A stretch of 64,000 nucleotides of DNA. It comes from Capra hircus. Taxonomy: Eukaryota; Chordata; Mammalia; Artiodactyla; Bovidae. Position 1 is the first letter of the stretch; each line of letters begins with the position of its first letter. A program made the position numbers and the translations under genes. The stretch spans positions 51,321,550 to 51,385,549 of the forward strand of contig NC_030817.1 of assembly GCF_001704415.2 (NCBI RefSeq), written 5' to 3'. Below, one piece after another: positions 54,167 to 64,000 of the stretch. Below the pieces are notes generated by a model. The model was not told where the DNA came from, searched no databases, and saw nothing but the letters and a program-made list of their open reading frames with translations.

Positions 54167-54769
54167 ATTTATTTTGGGGGGCTCCAAAATCATTGCAGAT
54201 GGTGACTGCAGCCATGAAATTAAAAGACACTTACTCCTTGGTAGAAAAGTTATGACCAACCTAGATAGCATATTCAAAAGCAGAGATATTATTTTGCCAA
54301 CTAAGGTCCGTCTAGTCAAGGCTATAGTCTTTCCAGTAGTCATGTATGGATGCGAGAGTTGGACTGTGAAGAAGGCTGAGCGCCGAAGAATTGATGCTTT
54401 TGAACTGTGGAGTTGGAGAAGACTCTTGAGAGTCCCTTGGTCTGCAAGGAGATCCAACCAGTCCATTCTGAAGGAGATCAGCCCTGGGATTTCTTTGGAA
54501 GGAATGATGCTAAAGCTGAAACTCCAGTACTTTGGCCACCTCATGCGAAGAGTTGACTCATTGGAAAAGACTCTGCTGCTGGGAGGGATTAGGGGCAGGA
54601 GGAGAAGGGGACGACCGAGGATGAGATGGCTGGATGGCATCACCGACTCGATGGACCTGAGTCTGAGTGAACTCCGGGAGCTGGTGATGGACAGGGAGGC
54701 CTGGCGTGCTGCGATTCATGGGGTCGCAAAGAGTTAGAAGAGACTGAACTGAACTGAACTGAACTGATG
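54167..54769 (+). mobile_element. BovB LINE, 5'-truncated (0.6 kb), inside L1 end
   Basis: Starts tttattttggggggctccaa and ends ctgaactgaactgaactgat, the typical (ACTGA)n BovB tail. It splits the L1 3' end between cctatag and ggctgattcatg. Confidence 0.95.
54174..54737 (+). pseudogene. BovB RT C-terminal fragment, frame open
   Basis: 187 codons run from GGSKIIADGDCSHEIKRHLL through CESWTVKKAERRRIDAFELW and RVPWSARRSNQSILKEISPG to EAWRAAIHGVAKS and a stop. It lies downstream of RT motifs A to C, so no catalytic centre is present. The methionine at the start is chance. The intact frame indicates a recent insertion. Confidence 0.85.
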
Positions 54770-54845
54770 GCTGATTCATGTGGATGTTTGGCAGAAACCA
54801 ACACAATTCTGTAAAGTAATTATCCTTCAATTAAAAATAAATAAA
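54770..54845 (+). mobile_element. L1 3' end, right part
   Basis: gctgattcatgtggatgttt, ggcagaaaccaacacaattc, gtaaagtaattatccttcaa and an A-rich end. Continues the piece at 54060-54166. Confidence 0.85.
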
Positions 54846-56008
54846 TCTATTAAAACAAAATCTATAATCTCACCGTTATCACAAATCAAACACCTGGGAA
54901 CAGCTTAGTTGAGTGGTTCAGGCTCAGGGTCTTTCATGAGATTGCAAGTCAGCAAGAATTGCAGACACCTCAAAGTTCCACAGGAGTCTGAAAAACACCA
55001 CCAAGCCCCTTCAGGGAATTATTAGCAGGCCTCAGTTTCCCACTGGTTGTTGAGCAGAGATTTCAGCCCCTTGCCATGGCGGACTCCCATACTCCTGACT
55101 GGATGGAGGCTTTCTCCAAAGTCAGAGATCACAGAGAGGAAGAGATACTCTAAGACAGCAGGCTTGGTCCTCTACAATCTAAGCCCAGAGCATGACACAC
55201 CATCACATCTGCTCTATGTTCCCGGTCACACAGATGAACCCTGGTAGCATGTGGGAAGAGGCCACACAAAGGTGTGGGGACAGGGGCAGGGACCTCTGGG
55301 GCCATCTCAGAGGCTGGCCACCCCAGGAGGGCACCAGGAACAGTGAGGCCCACAGTTGGAAGAATCCACATGGCAGGCCCTGAGCAGGCGTGCCCACTCA
55401 GCATCGGCTTACACTTCCGTAAGAGGCAGGTAATAGAGCTGTCAGGGATCAACAATGGCTAGAAAAGGGTGTTGAGTAAAAGTGTAGCATGAACAGAAGG
55501 CAAACAGTACTGTGATTGTTACCAGCAGTAGCAAGGACATGCCATTCTGGGGCTCCCTTCTCTGTTGTTCTCTCAGGCCTGCCCCACTGTATGAAACAGT
55601 GCATTTCAAATTGCCAATACCCCACGCCAGACAATGAAGTGTTACAAAATACAGCGTGGGCATGACCCCTTTAATGATCTGTTAGAGCTGATTTATAATT
55701 AGCCTTTCACCTGAATTCAAAAGGCACCCAAGTTTGCTGGTTCCTGCTTGGAAATGATCTGTTCTCTTCATTTAAATGTCCTCCCTTCATCCCATTCACT
55801 TAGCAACCGTGGCTTTCCTATTTAATACGCAGTTCAAAAGAAAGCATCAGCCCAGCCCTCTCTGAGTATTACAAGCTCCAAATCAGCCAGCTCTGATGTC
55901 AACAGTTCCAGCTGAAACCCACCTGACTGTCCTCCCCTCCAGAATCCCTTGCCTTGTTACAAGGGCTCTCAAGACAAGATCTGGCTTAGGACCGTGAGAA
56001 CTTCCTCA
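54846..56008. other. Unique sequence; candidate conserved block 55640-55930
   Basis: No gene recognised. 55640-55930 is repeat-free with gagctgatttataattagcc and cttcatttaaatgtcctccc, resembling mammalian conserved non-coding sequence. Frames on both strands at 55150-55460 and 55442-55663 have no domain. Confidence 0.3.
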
Positions 56009-56101
56009 CTAGGAAATGCCTCTTTCTAGAACTCCCACAGTGCTGGTCAGAGCACTGGATAGGTGTCAGTGTCAAGAAGCTAGAGTGCTGATCCTGGCTC
56101 T
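56009..56101 (-). repeat. Inverted repeat, right arm
   Basis: ctaggaaatgcctctttcta ... tcctggctct, the reverse complement of 53486-53572. This arm has a duplicated tgacac unit (gtgtcagtgtca on the plus strand). It runs into a plus-strand MIR fragment to about 56155 (gtgtggccttgagcaggtta). Confidence 0.93.
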
Positions 56102-56155
56102 GATCCTTGTCCAAGTGTGGCCTTGAGCAGGTTACTTCACTACTCTCATTGATTT

Positions 56156-56424
56156 AGATCTGCTTATCAAAGACGCTGATACCACCACTTACGGTATTCA
56201 CTGTGCATTTCTGAGCCTTTTCCAACAGCCCCATCCCTCAGCTTCCCTACAGCACCTCACTGAAAACAAAGTATATGCAACCTTCTAAGGTATTCCCCCT
56301 AGTTGTTTCTCTCCCTGGGGGGTTTTCTTTCAACACTGGCAGGACTCACCTGTGAGTGTCATGCACTGGGCATGGAACATTTATAGCACTGACCTGGTAA
56401 TTCAACCTCATTTTCACAAGCATA
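56156..56424. other. Unique sequence
   Basis: Nothing recognised. Confidence 0.4.
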
Positions 56425-56920
56425 GCTGACCCTTACTGAACATTCACTATGTGCCAGGCACTGTTCTACAACACTGAGCTTCGCAGCAGCCCTGAGGTTG
56501 TAACTATCATCATTTCCATTTTATAGATGAGGAACTGAGATTCAGAGAAGGCAAGCAATCTATTTGAAGTCACCCAGCCTGCGTGACGGAGAAGGCGATG
56601 GCACCCCACTCCAGTACTCTTGCCTGGAAATTCCCATGGATGGAGGAGCCTGGTGGGCTGCAGTCCATGGGGTCGTGAAGAGTCAGACACGACTGAGCGA
56701 CTTCCCTTTCACTCTTCACTTTCATGCATTAGAGAAGGAAATGGCAACCCACTCCAGTGTTCTTGCCTGGAGAATCCCACGGCTGGGGGACCCTGGTGGG
56801 CTGCCGTCTATGGGGTCACACAGAGTCGGACACGACTGTGACTTAGTAGCAGCAGCAGCAGTAGTAGCAGCAGCCTGCATGAGGCAGAATCAGGATACAA
56901 ACACAGGCTGTTGGGGACAA
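56425..56920 (-). mobile_element. MIR SINE split by Bov-A2
   Basis: Left part: cactatgtgccaggcactgt, tccattttatagatgaggaa, gaagtcacccagcctgcg. Right part (after the Bov-A2): ctgcatgaggcagaatcagg. Joined, they give minus-strand MIR. Confidence 0.82.
56587..56870 (+). mobile_element. Bov-A2 SINE (dimer) inside MIR
   Basis: Two monomers (ggagaaggcgatggcacccc ..., ggaaatggcaacccactcca ...) and a mixed AGC/AGT tail. Target words cagcctgcgtga (56575-56586) and cagcctgcatga (56871-56882) differ at one base. Confidence 0.96.
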
Positions 56921-57065
56921 GGGTGGGCTGATTAAGGCTGACTTCTTCCTCCACAAAGAGTCTGAACTTCTTGATCACTGGCTCTATTTCTTCTATGCAC
57001 AGTCAGAATTCATAACTATTTATTGATTGATCACAAGCTTCCAGACCAGATACTTGCACCATAGT

Positions 57066-57282
57066 GTGTGTGTGCTAGGTCACTTCAGTTGTGTCCGACT
57101 CTTCACAACCCAGTGAACTGTAGCCTGCCAGGTTCCTCTGTCCATGGGATTCTCCAGGCCAGAATACTGGAGTGGGTTGCCATGCTCTCCTCTAGGGGAT
57201 CTTCCCGACCCAGGGATCGAACCCACGTCTCTCTCGTCTCCTGCATTAGCAGGTGGGTTCTTTACCACTAGTCTCACCTGAA
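57066..57282 (-). mobile_element. Bov-tA SINE
   Basis: Minus strand: cacttcagttgtgtccgact, gggattctccaggccagaat, gggatcttcccgacccaggg, ttctttaccactagtctcac. The final head bases are lost. A short (GT)n precedes it. Confidence 0.92.
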
Positions 57283-57519
57283 TCATAGGGTGAAGCATAA
57301 ACCCTGTTCCTGTCCAGAACATATGATCTAACATGTGATAATAGCCAAATTCAAGCTTTTCATAGACTCAGGGGACTTAGAAGAAATGCTTTCGCAGCCC
57401 TCATCTTACAAATAAGGAAAAGAGGTCTGAAGAGGTTAGGTGAGTGTCTTCTGATCAAACAGCTCCCTGCAGCAGTCAGAACACAAGCTCTGTCCTATCA
57501 GGAGCTCAGGCTAGGATGG

Positions 57520-57730
57520 TAGTTCTCAGCTGGTGTGACTTTGTACCCCAGGACATCTGGCATTGTCTGGGGACATTCCTGGTTGTCACAGCTGGGGAAG
57601 AAGATGCTACTGGCATCTAGTGAGGAGAGCCCAGGGTTGCTGCTCAATATCCTACAGGGCACAGCACAGTCCCCCCCAAAAAAGAACTATCTGGTCCAAA
57701 GGCCTGAAGTTCTGAGACTGAGAAACCCAC
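57520..57730 (+). mobile_element. MER20 DNA transposon
   Basis: gtagttctcagctggtgtga, ggacatctggcattgtctgg, ctactggcatctagtgagga, caatatcctacagggcacag, gactgagaaaccca follow MER20 (hAT-Charlie) from end to end. MER20 copies are known in some mammals to carry regulatory activity, but nothing here shows that. Confidence 0.88.
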
Positions 57731-57870
57731 TCTCTGGGACTCACCAGTTCCACATATGGCTCTTTACTTCTATTTATTACACATAGTCACCTGCAGTTGG
57801 ACATCTTGTCTTAGTCATCTTTGGTTCCAGCCCAACAAAGTACTTGGTGTGGAGTAAAAACTCACTGAAT

Positions 57871-57929
57871 AGGAGAAGAGGGGAAAGGACAAGGGAAGGA
57901 GAGAGAGAAAAAAGAGGAATGAGAAAGAA
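57871..57929 (+). repeat. Polypurine (GA-rich) tract
   Basis: aggagaagaggggaaaggac, aagggaaggagagagagaaa and on: nearly 60 bases of purines with very few interruptions. Such tracts can form triplex DNA. Confidence 0.85.
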
Positions 57930-59168
57930 CATCATAAAAAGATATCAGGCTTTCCTGGTGGCAAGAAAGTCAAACTCTGTAAATCAAGACTTCTATTCAT
58001 AAAACAGAAGATTACTGATTCTTTGAAATCAATTCTTGCATGTCTTTCCAGAGAAGGGACTAAGTCTGAACACCTTCTTAATTATGCTTCAGCATCATTT
58101 AGGCTAACACTAACAAAGTAAATTAAAGGGAGAAGCAACTCCTGCTCCAGAAATAGTCCTCCTGTGAAAGCAAGCCCTGATTGATGGGTATGATGGAGAC
58201 AGTGCGGTGCAAATGCATTGCCCTTTTGAAAAATAACTCGTTCCTTAGAGGTGTCCACTGGGAAAATTACAGTAGTCACAGACGCTGCTGAGGAAGACAG
58301 AATAGACAGCTCTCATTCCAAGACAGCCGAGCCTCCAAGGCAGGGAGGCTGGTGGGCTGTAAATCCACATAGCCAAGTGCAGGTGATGCTTCAGCCCCTA
58401 ACCAAGTGACAAATGGCTCCCCCGTCAGAGCTGCCAAGTGACACACCACTCCCCCCAGCCTACCCACTATGGCGGGATAATGGGTTAGCAGCCACTAATT
58501 CTCAGGATGGGTGGGGAAGAGAAGGGATGTCAGCCTATGGCTATTGGGCAAGGGGAAGGGGTCTCTGACACCTTCTTGCAAAGTGCAGCTCCTGCCCTAT
58601 GCAGCCAGTAAAGCTCCGTGGTCAACCAGAGGAGAACAGTGCTTCTCTGTGTTCTCATCAAGGGGTGCTGAGCAACCCACAGAAAACCCAGAAACCATCA
58701 GATCAAAAGTCCTTGTGTGGTCCTCTCTCCCTCTATGATTCTCCCCTTATTCTCCATAGATGCACCTCTTCCAGAACCCCTGTGAGGTTCCAACCACCAC
58801 AGGAGGCTTTCCCCAGGTTTCACATCAGGATGACACTCTCCCCACTCCATGTCCCAACTGCACATACGCCAACTCCATCAAAGGTGCTTGGCACACTTCA
58901 CCCCCTACACACCCCCAGCTGGTAGTAGCTCAGACCTGCCTGGCTGCCAGAGACTCTATAACCACCTGCTGGGTCCTCTACTCCTGGTGTCCATGGAGCT
59001 TGGGTTTCAAGATCCCTCACTTGCCCAAGACCTTTTCAAAGATTTTGTGCTCCTTTTCTTAAAGAGGCCCCCCAGGTGGTACCCGTGATTCAGGGCCCAT
59101 AGAATCTCTTTCCTGCCCACAGTGATCTCCAGAACCCTGCATGCCTTACACATAATCAGTGTTTAAAA
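57930..59168. other. Unique sequence
   Basis: No repeat recognised. Plus frames at 58599-58925 and 58760-59062 overlap each other in different frames and have no domain. Confidence 0.4.
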
Positions 59169-59175
59169 AGGACTG

Positions 59176-59385
59176 GTGGTGGTTTAGTTGCTCAGTCACG
59201 TCTGACTCTCGCAACCCTGTGGACTGTAGCCCACCAGGCTCCTCCGTCCATGGGATTTTCCAGGCAAGAGTACTGGAGTGTTTGCCATTTTTTCTCCAGG
59301 GGATCTTCCTGACCCAGGGATTGAACCCAGGTCACCTGCACTGCAGGCAGATTCTTTACCACCTGAGCCACGTGGGAAGCCCTAG
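59176..59385 (-). mobile_element. Bov-tA SINE
   Basis: Minus strand: gttgctcagtcacgtctgac, gggattttccaggcaagagt, ggggatcttcctgacccagg, gagccacgtgggaagccc. Target word aggactg at 59169-59175 and 59386-59392. Confidence 0.94.
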
Positions 59386-59536
59386 AGGACTGAAAAGAAT
59401 GGATCCTGGCTAGGATCACAATTGATTGGGAATCGGTATGTAACAAAATAAGGAAGAGGTGTGCTTCCCTCAAGTAAGCTTTAATCACTCTGTCGTCAAG
59501 CCAAAAAGAACCGATGGCGTCCTCTATCAGCTACCC

Positions 59537-59708
59537 CAGTGGTTCTCCAGCTCCAGTGCGCGGCAGAATCCCCTGGAGGCTGGGCTCACCCCAGAGTACC
59601 TGGTTTAGCAGGTCCCAGGCAGGACCAAGAATCTGCATTTCTCACAGGTTCCCAGGCGCTGCTGCTGCTCCTGCCCCTTGGTGGAGGACTAGACCTTCAG
59701 AACCACTC
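59537..59708 (-). mobile_element. MER5A DNA transposon
   Basis: cagtggttctccagctccag at one end, agaatctgcatttctcacag within and cttcagaaccactctg at the other end. Near full length, opposite to the copy at 27497. Confidence 0.8.
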
Positions 59709-60300
59709 TGACTCTGTACATTTTCAACAGGGAGGAGTTGCCCTTAAAGAAGTGAAAAGTGGGTTTTGGGAAGCACTTACAAAGCAGATACGCATACAGT
59801 ATAAAAACAAATCTACAGAATATCCATGCATTGAAATCTCATGGATGAGAATCACTGATCTGAGCCAGCCTCTCACTTGGTGCTGAGCCCCACCGTCTGG
59901 TGACCCAGACCACACAGCACACCTGATGCTGTGGGAGGAGCGCTGGACTTGTAGTCAAATCCCAACTAGCTCTGCCCAGGAGCAACGGGGAGAACTGTCC
60001 CCCCAAACTCTACTTTAGCTTCTACACTGAAACAGTATATACTATCCTACCCTGGAAGGGAGTGCTGTGTGTGGATGGGAGAGAAACTTCAGTAAGTTAT
60101 TACAGGGATGGAGTTAGCGAGCCCCCACAGTACAAGGCTGACTAACAAGAGCAGCATCCTCCCAGCAGTAGGGCCTGTCCACCACCTTGCTTTGCTGAGC
60201 AACAGGAGCGTAGGAATGCACATTCCAGGGCAGGACAGGACTCCTCCATCCTCTTGGATGTGTGGGGAAGGATGGAGAGGGATGGTGCTGGGGGCAGCCT
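59709..60300. other. Unique sequence
   Basis: Nothing recognised. Confidence 0.4.
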
Positions 60301-60311
60301 AGGAGAGTCCT

Positions 60312-60580
60312 GCTGCCGCTGCTGCTGCTAAATTGCTTCAGTCGTGTCTGACTCTGTGCAACCCCATCGACAGCAGCCCACCAGGCTCCCCCGTCCCAGG
60401 CAAGGACACTGGAGTGGGTTGCCATTTCCTTCTCCAATGCAGGAAAGTGAAAAGTGAAAGGGAAGTCACTCAGTTGTGTCCGACTCTTATTGACCCCATG
60501 GACTGCAGCCTACCAGGCTCCTCCACGCATGGGATTTTCCAGGCGAGAGTGCTGGAGTGGGGTGCCTACTGCCTTCTCTG
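60312..60580 (-). mobile_element. Bov-A2 SINE (dimer)
   Basis: Minus strand: gctgccgctgctgctgctaa (AGC tail), gcttcagtcgtgtctgactc, the linker gaaagtgaaaagtgaaaggg, then the second monomer to gtgcctactgccttctctg. Target words aggagagtcct (60301-60311) and aggagagttct (60581-60591) differ at one base. Confidence 0.95.
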
Positions 60581-60591
60581 AGGAGAGTTCT

Positions 60592-61479
60592 AACTGCATT
60601 AAAACACACAGACCGATCCTGACATGGGCAGTCTCCTGAGTGACAGCTAAATAAGCCCTTTCTTCATCACCCCTGAGTGCTGAACTCAGTCTCCTGTCAC
60701 TAAATACTGATCTGGAGACCAGGTGGTTATTTGGGGGTAGAGTCCAGAGGGGTTGAGAATACATTCATGTTGTGTTGGCTCAAAAACAAAGACTCACATG
60801 TAGGACCCATCACGCCCCTAAGTCACACTTCTTAGTTTTGTTATCATCTGCCCAGTCTCCCGAGCCCCAAACTGGGTATGGTCATCAACTTCCACTTCTC
60901 CTTCAGTCTCGATGTCCAATCAGCCGCCAAACCCTGTGGATGTGCCCCAGGCAGAGCTGCTCTTCTGCTCCAGGCTCTCTGATGGCCTGGGACCTGATCC
61001 TCTGTGTCTCTCCGGGGAGCTTCTGGAAACTTCTCACCTGGGCCCAAGCCCTGGCTGCTCAGCCCAGAATCCACCCTGGCCCCAGAGCGGTCTTCCTGTT
61101 GGACAGATTGGATTGTCACAGCTGCACAGCCCCGGCCCAAAGTGAGAAAGTGTAACAGAAGTTGGCCAAGCCAACATTGTCCTGGGAGATAGAGTTAAGT
61201 TGTAGATAGGACTTGACCAAAAGTCTTCTAGGCAACAGCCATTACCAACTAAGGGAAAGGTCAGAGTCATCCATCAGGGAGGTCTGATTTGGCACAAAGA
61301 CGCAGAAGTAGGATCTAGCTGGAACAGAGAAAGGAGAGTATAACAGAAACAAAGTGATCAGATCCTTGGGAGAGGTTAGGGGGCCGACCAAAACTTAGGG
61401 GTCCCCAGATCCCCCAGCAGTCCCTTAGATGGGAGGTTTGGGAGGCAGTGAGGAGTAAAAAGAGCATGGATTTGGGGTA
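60592..61479. other. Unique sequence with an L2-like scrap
   Basis: 60880-60960 (catcaacttccacttctcct, cgatgtccaatcagccgcc) resembles an L2 internal block. The overlapping frames at 60772-61192 on both strands have no domain. Confidence 0.4.
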
Positions 61480-61620
61480 TCAATTTTCCCTCATGCAAAT
61501 TGTAGAACCAGGGACAAATAGTATTAATCCCTGAGCCTCAGTTTCCTCCTATGTAAAATGGGAATGATAATGTCTGCTTTGTAGGGTGTGGTGAAGAATG
61601 AGCTGTAAGAACTAGCAGGT
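61480..61620 (+). mobile_element. MIR SINE part
   Basis: tccctgagcctcagtttcct, cctatgtaaaatgggaatga, gtctgctttgtagggtgtgg: plus-strand MIR. Confidence 0.75.
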
Positions 61621-61980
61621 GGTGGTGTTGATGATGGGAATGAGGTGGGGGGGCATCTCTCGTCGCTTCACCATCATGCTGGTTCTCCTCTGAACATGCT
61701 CCAGTGGCTCCATGTGCTCTGAGACCAAACACAATGCTCCCTTGTCACTCAACCAGCACAGAATCACACAGCACCGCCATGTCCCTTCACCAAAACACAC
61801 GCAGCCAACAACGCAGTCCACAATCACATGAGGGCTGGGGGTGGGTAGGGGGACTCTCCGCAGTATTTACTCCTGTTGGAAATGAAAATCAGAATCAAAT
61901 ACACCCATGGATCTTCCCACAAACGCTATTACTAGGCCATCACTCACTGTCTTTTCCTAGGCTACTTGGGTTTAACATCC
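61621..61980. other. Unique sequence
   Basis: Nothing recognised between the MIR and the BovB. Confidence 0.4.
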
Positions 61981-62900
61981 AAGTTCAGTTCAGTGCGGTT
62001 GCTCAGTCGTGTCTGACTCTTTGCAACTCCATGGACTGCAGCACACCAGGCTTCCCAGTCCCTCACCAACTCCTGGAGCTTGCTCAAATCCATGTCCATC
62101 GAGTCGGTGATGCCATCCAACCATCTCATCCTCTGTCGTCCCCTTCTCCTCCTGCCTTCAATCTTTCCCAGCATCAGGGTCTTTTCAAATGAGTCCATTG
62201 TTAGCATCAGGTGGCCAAAGTATTGGAGTTTCAGCTTCAGCATCAGTCCTTCCAATGGACATTCAGGACTGATTTCCTTTAGGATGGACTGATTTGATCT
62301 CCTTGCAGTCCAAGGAACTCTCAAGAGTCTTCTCCAACACCACAGTTCAAAAACATCAATTCTTCGGTGCTCAGCTTTCTTTATAGTCCAAATCTCACAT
62401 CCATACATGACTACTGGAAAAACCATAGCTTTGACTAGATGGACCTTTGTTGGTAAAGTAATTTCTCTGCTTTTTAATATGCTATCTAATTTGGTCATAG
62501 CTTTTCTTCTAAGGAGTAAGTGTCTTTTAATTTCATGGCTGCAGTCACCATCTGCAATAATTTTGGAGCCAAAAAATAAATAAATAAAGTCTTTCACTGT
62601 TTCCATTGTTTCCCCATCTATGTGCCATGAAGTGATGAGACCAGATGCCATGATCTTAGTTTTCTGAATGTTGACTTTTAAGCCAACTTTTTCACTCTCC
62701 TCTTTTTCTTTCATCAAGAGGCTCTTTAGTTCCTCTGTGCCTTGTGCTGTAAGGGTGGTGTCATCTGTGTATCTGAGCTTATTGATATTTTTCCCGGCAA
62801 TCTTGAGTCCAGCTTGTGCTTCATCCAGCCCGGCATTTTGCATGATGTATTCTGCATATAAGTTATATAAGCAAGGTGACAATATACAGTCTTGACAGGC
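61962..62900 (-). pseudogene. BovB RT fragment with long open frame
   Basis: The frame is open from 62993 down to 61962 (343 codons), but its first part, upstream of 62900, is flanking sequence. The BovB part starts CQDCILSPCLYNLYAEYIMQ and has motif C as KLRYTDDTTLTAQG (both aspartates kept, Ala to Thr before them). It lacks motif A. It continues through CEIWTIKKAEHRRIDVFELW and RVPWTARRSNQSILKEISPE to the end of the protein. An inactive fragment that has stayed open by youth. Confidence 0.85.
61981..62900 (-). mobile_element. BovB LINE, 5'-truncated (0.92 kb)
   Basis: The 3' end agttcagttcagtgcggttg is at the left; homology ends after acaatatacagtcttgacag, in the middle of the RT domain. 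A small AAAT expansion (62573-62588) interrupts the gggggctccaaaatc block. Confidence 0.95.
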
Positions 62901-63204
62901 AACCCTGTTAACTTTTATCTTTTCAGTTTTTCCTCTCTCTCTCTTTCTCTTTCTTACCTTGTGAAATTTTTGGATTTTTTTTTCTGGTGTCATCTCCAGC
63001 TTCTTGACCTCAGAAATTTGATGTACTCAGATTCTATATTATCATCCAAATCAATGACAAAATTGCTAAGACAAAGGCAAGGATCGAACCCTGAGTCAAA
63101 GTACAGGAGCCCTTCCTTCAAGGGCACACGAATCTCTACGTTGGTACTGTGGGTACATTGGTCCAGTTAGTTATCCATCAGTCTAACCGTTCTTGCAGCC
63201 AGTG
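62901..63204. other. Unique sequence with a pyrimidine run
   Basis: A (CT)n-like run lies at about 62932-62956. Otherwise nothing is recognised. Confidence 0.4.
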
Positions 63205-63520
63205 CTTATTTCTCCCATCTTGCCACAAGGATATTATGAAACCTTATCAAATATGCTGCTCAAGACTTTTGTTTCATCCTTCACTCCTTCATTTAGTAAG
63301 TTCCCAAGTCCTACTCACTCCACTTCAGAATGTCTCTCATAGATCTTCCCTCTCCTACGTCTCTACAGCCAACACACCACATCAGGACCTTTACCATCTG
63401 CCCCTGGATTGCTGCGGTAGCTCCCGCATTGGTCTTCTCTCCTTTACAACTACGCTTTCTGGAGCAGACTTGAGGCAGCTCAGCATATGCATATTCAAAT
63501 GCCTCCACTCTGTCAGAGTA
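63205..63520 (+). mobile_element. L2-like fragment (possible)
   Basis: tcacttcagaatgtctctcat-like text and gcccctggattgctgcggta followed by gctcccgcattggtcttctc correspond in order to the L2 block encoding LDYCNSLL-like residues. Strongly diverged. Confidence 0.4.
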
Positions 63521-63958
63521 TAATCATTACCTGGAAGACACTCATACTATCTTGCATTCCTTAAGGTTTGTTTTTCTTTCCAATTCTACACTCCAGTACT
63601 TTTGGGGGTAATGGCAGATCTGCTCCCAAAGTGACAAAGAATTTAGAAACATTTTTCAATTTATTTTTAACATCTGCGTCAGGGAACAAAGGAATCATAG
63701 TTGGTGACAGAGAGGGGAAGGAGGGAAAAGAGAACTTAAATAGCTTTAGCTTTTACAGGAACTTGCATCAGTGCTGGTTACACTGGTACGTGATGTTAGA
63801 TTAGGTCTAGCGTGAGAAGGGGTACATTAAATTGTCCTGAATATATTTACCAGTTTTTATCATACCATTTTGTAAAGTCTATGCAGAAGTCAACTTCCTC
63901 ATGAGGAAACTACCCTACCAAGATTTCTTAGAATAAGCAAACCCCAAACTTCTTTCTT
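63521..63958. other. Unique sequence
   Basis: Nothing recognised. Confidence 0.4.
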
Positions 63959-64000
63959 GGGCTTCCCTTGTGGCTCAGCTAGAAAAGAATCTGCCTGCAA
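63959..64000 (+). mobile_element. Bov-tA SINE, cut by window end
   Basis: gggcttcccttgtggctcag then aaaagaatctgcctgcaa is the tRNA-derived head of Bov-tA. The rest lies outside the window. Confidence 0.93.

Overview
The window looks like nuclear DNA from a ruminant (pecoran, most likely bovid: cattle, sheep, goat or a close relative). The evidence is the repeat content: BovB (RTE-type) LINEs, Bov-tA tRNA-derived SINEs, Bov-A and Bov-A2 SINEs with AGC tails, CHR-type artiodactyl SINEs, ruminant L1 3' ends and a ruminant mariner-type miniature element. Older mammalian fossils (MIR, L2, MER5A, MER20, old L1) lie beneath them. Repeats cannot settle the species.

I find no host protein-coding gene, no spliced-exon pattern and no functional structural RNA gene. 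The only recognisable protein sequence is decayed BovB endonuclease/reverse transcriptase. Other long reading frames lie in low-complexity or unique sequence with no family signature. The window therefore reads as intergenic or deep-intronic DNA.

Layout: 0-9 kb is dominated by BovB: a near-full-length minus-strand copy at 2948-6078 and a 5'-truncated one at 6839-7882. It also has a 5'-truncated L1 with perfect 13-bp target duplications (1498-1766), MER5A fragments and Bov-tA. 9-15 kb is mostly unique, AT-rich DNA with an L1 3' end and a C-rich tract. 15-27 kb holds Bov-tA copies, an L2 split by two SINEs, a 5S rRNA-derived pseudogene, a Bov-A2, a CHR SINE containing a composite BovB/L1-like insert, a possible old LTR and a BovB 3' piece. 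27-42 kb holds MER5A, CHR SINEs (one with an internal 51-bp duplication), an old BovB, several L2/MIR pieces, a repeat-poor AT-rich stretch (38.46-39.12 kb) and a mariner hairpin. 42-53 kb holds Bov-tA/Bov-A copies, AGC and CA tracts, a three-level nest near 48.4-48.95 kb and a local ~100-bp direct duplication around a SINE. 53-64 kb has an inverted repeat (about 97% over 87 aligned bases, arms 2.4 kb apart), a BovB inside an L1 3' end, MER20, two Bov-A2 copies and a BovB with a long open RT frame.

No genes act together here. What the window records is an order of insertions: MIR/L2/MER first, then CHR, L1 and BovB, then Bov-tA/Bov-A2. Several nests fix that order directly. I found no convincing undescribed biological system. 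The best leads are the inverted repeat, the mariner hairpin, the composite BovB/L1-like insert and a few repeat-free AT-rich blocks. Element boundaries are read by eye, commonly good to about 5-20 bases for young repeats and worse for old ones.
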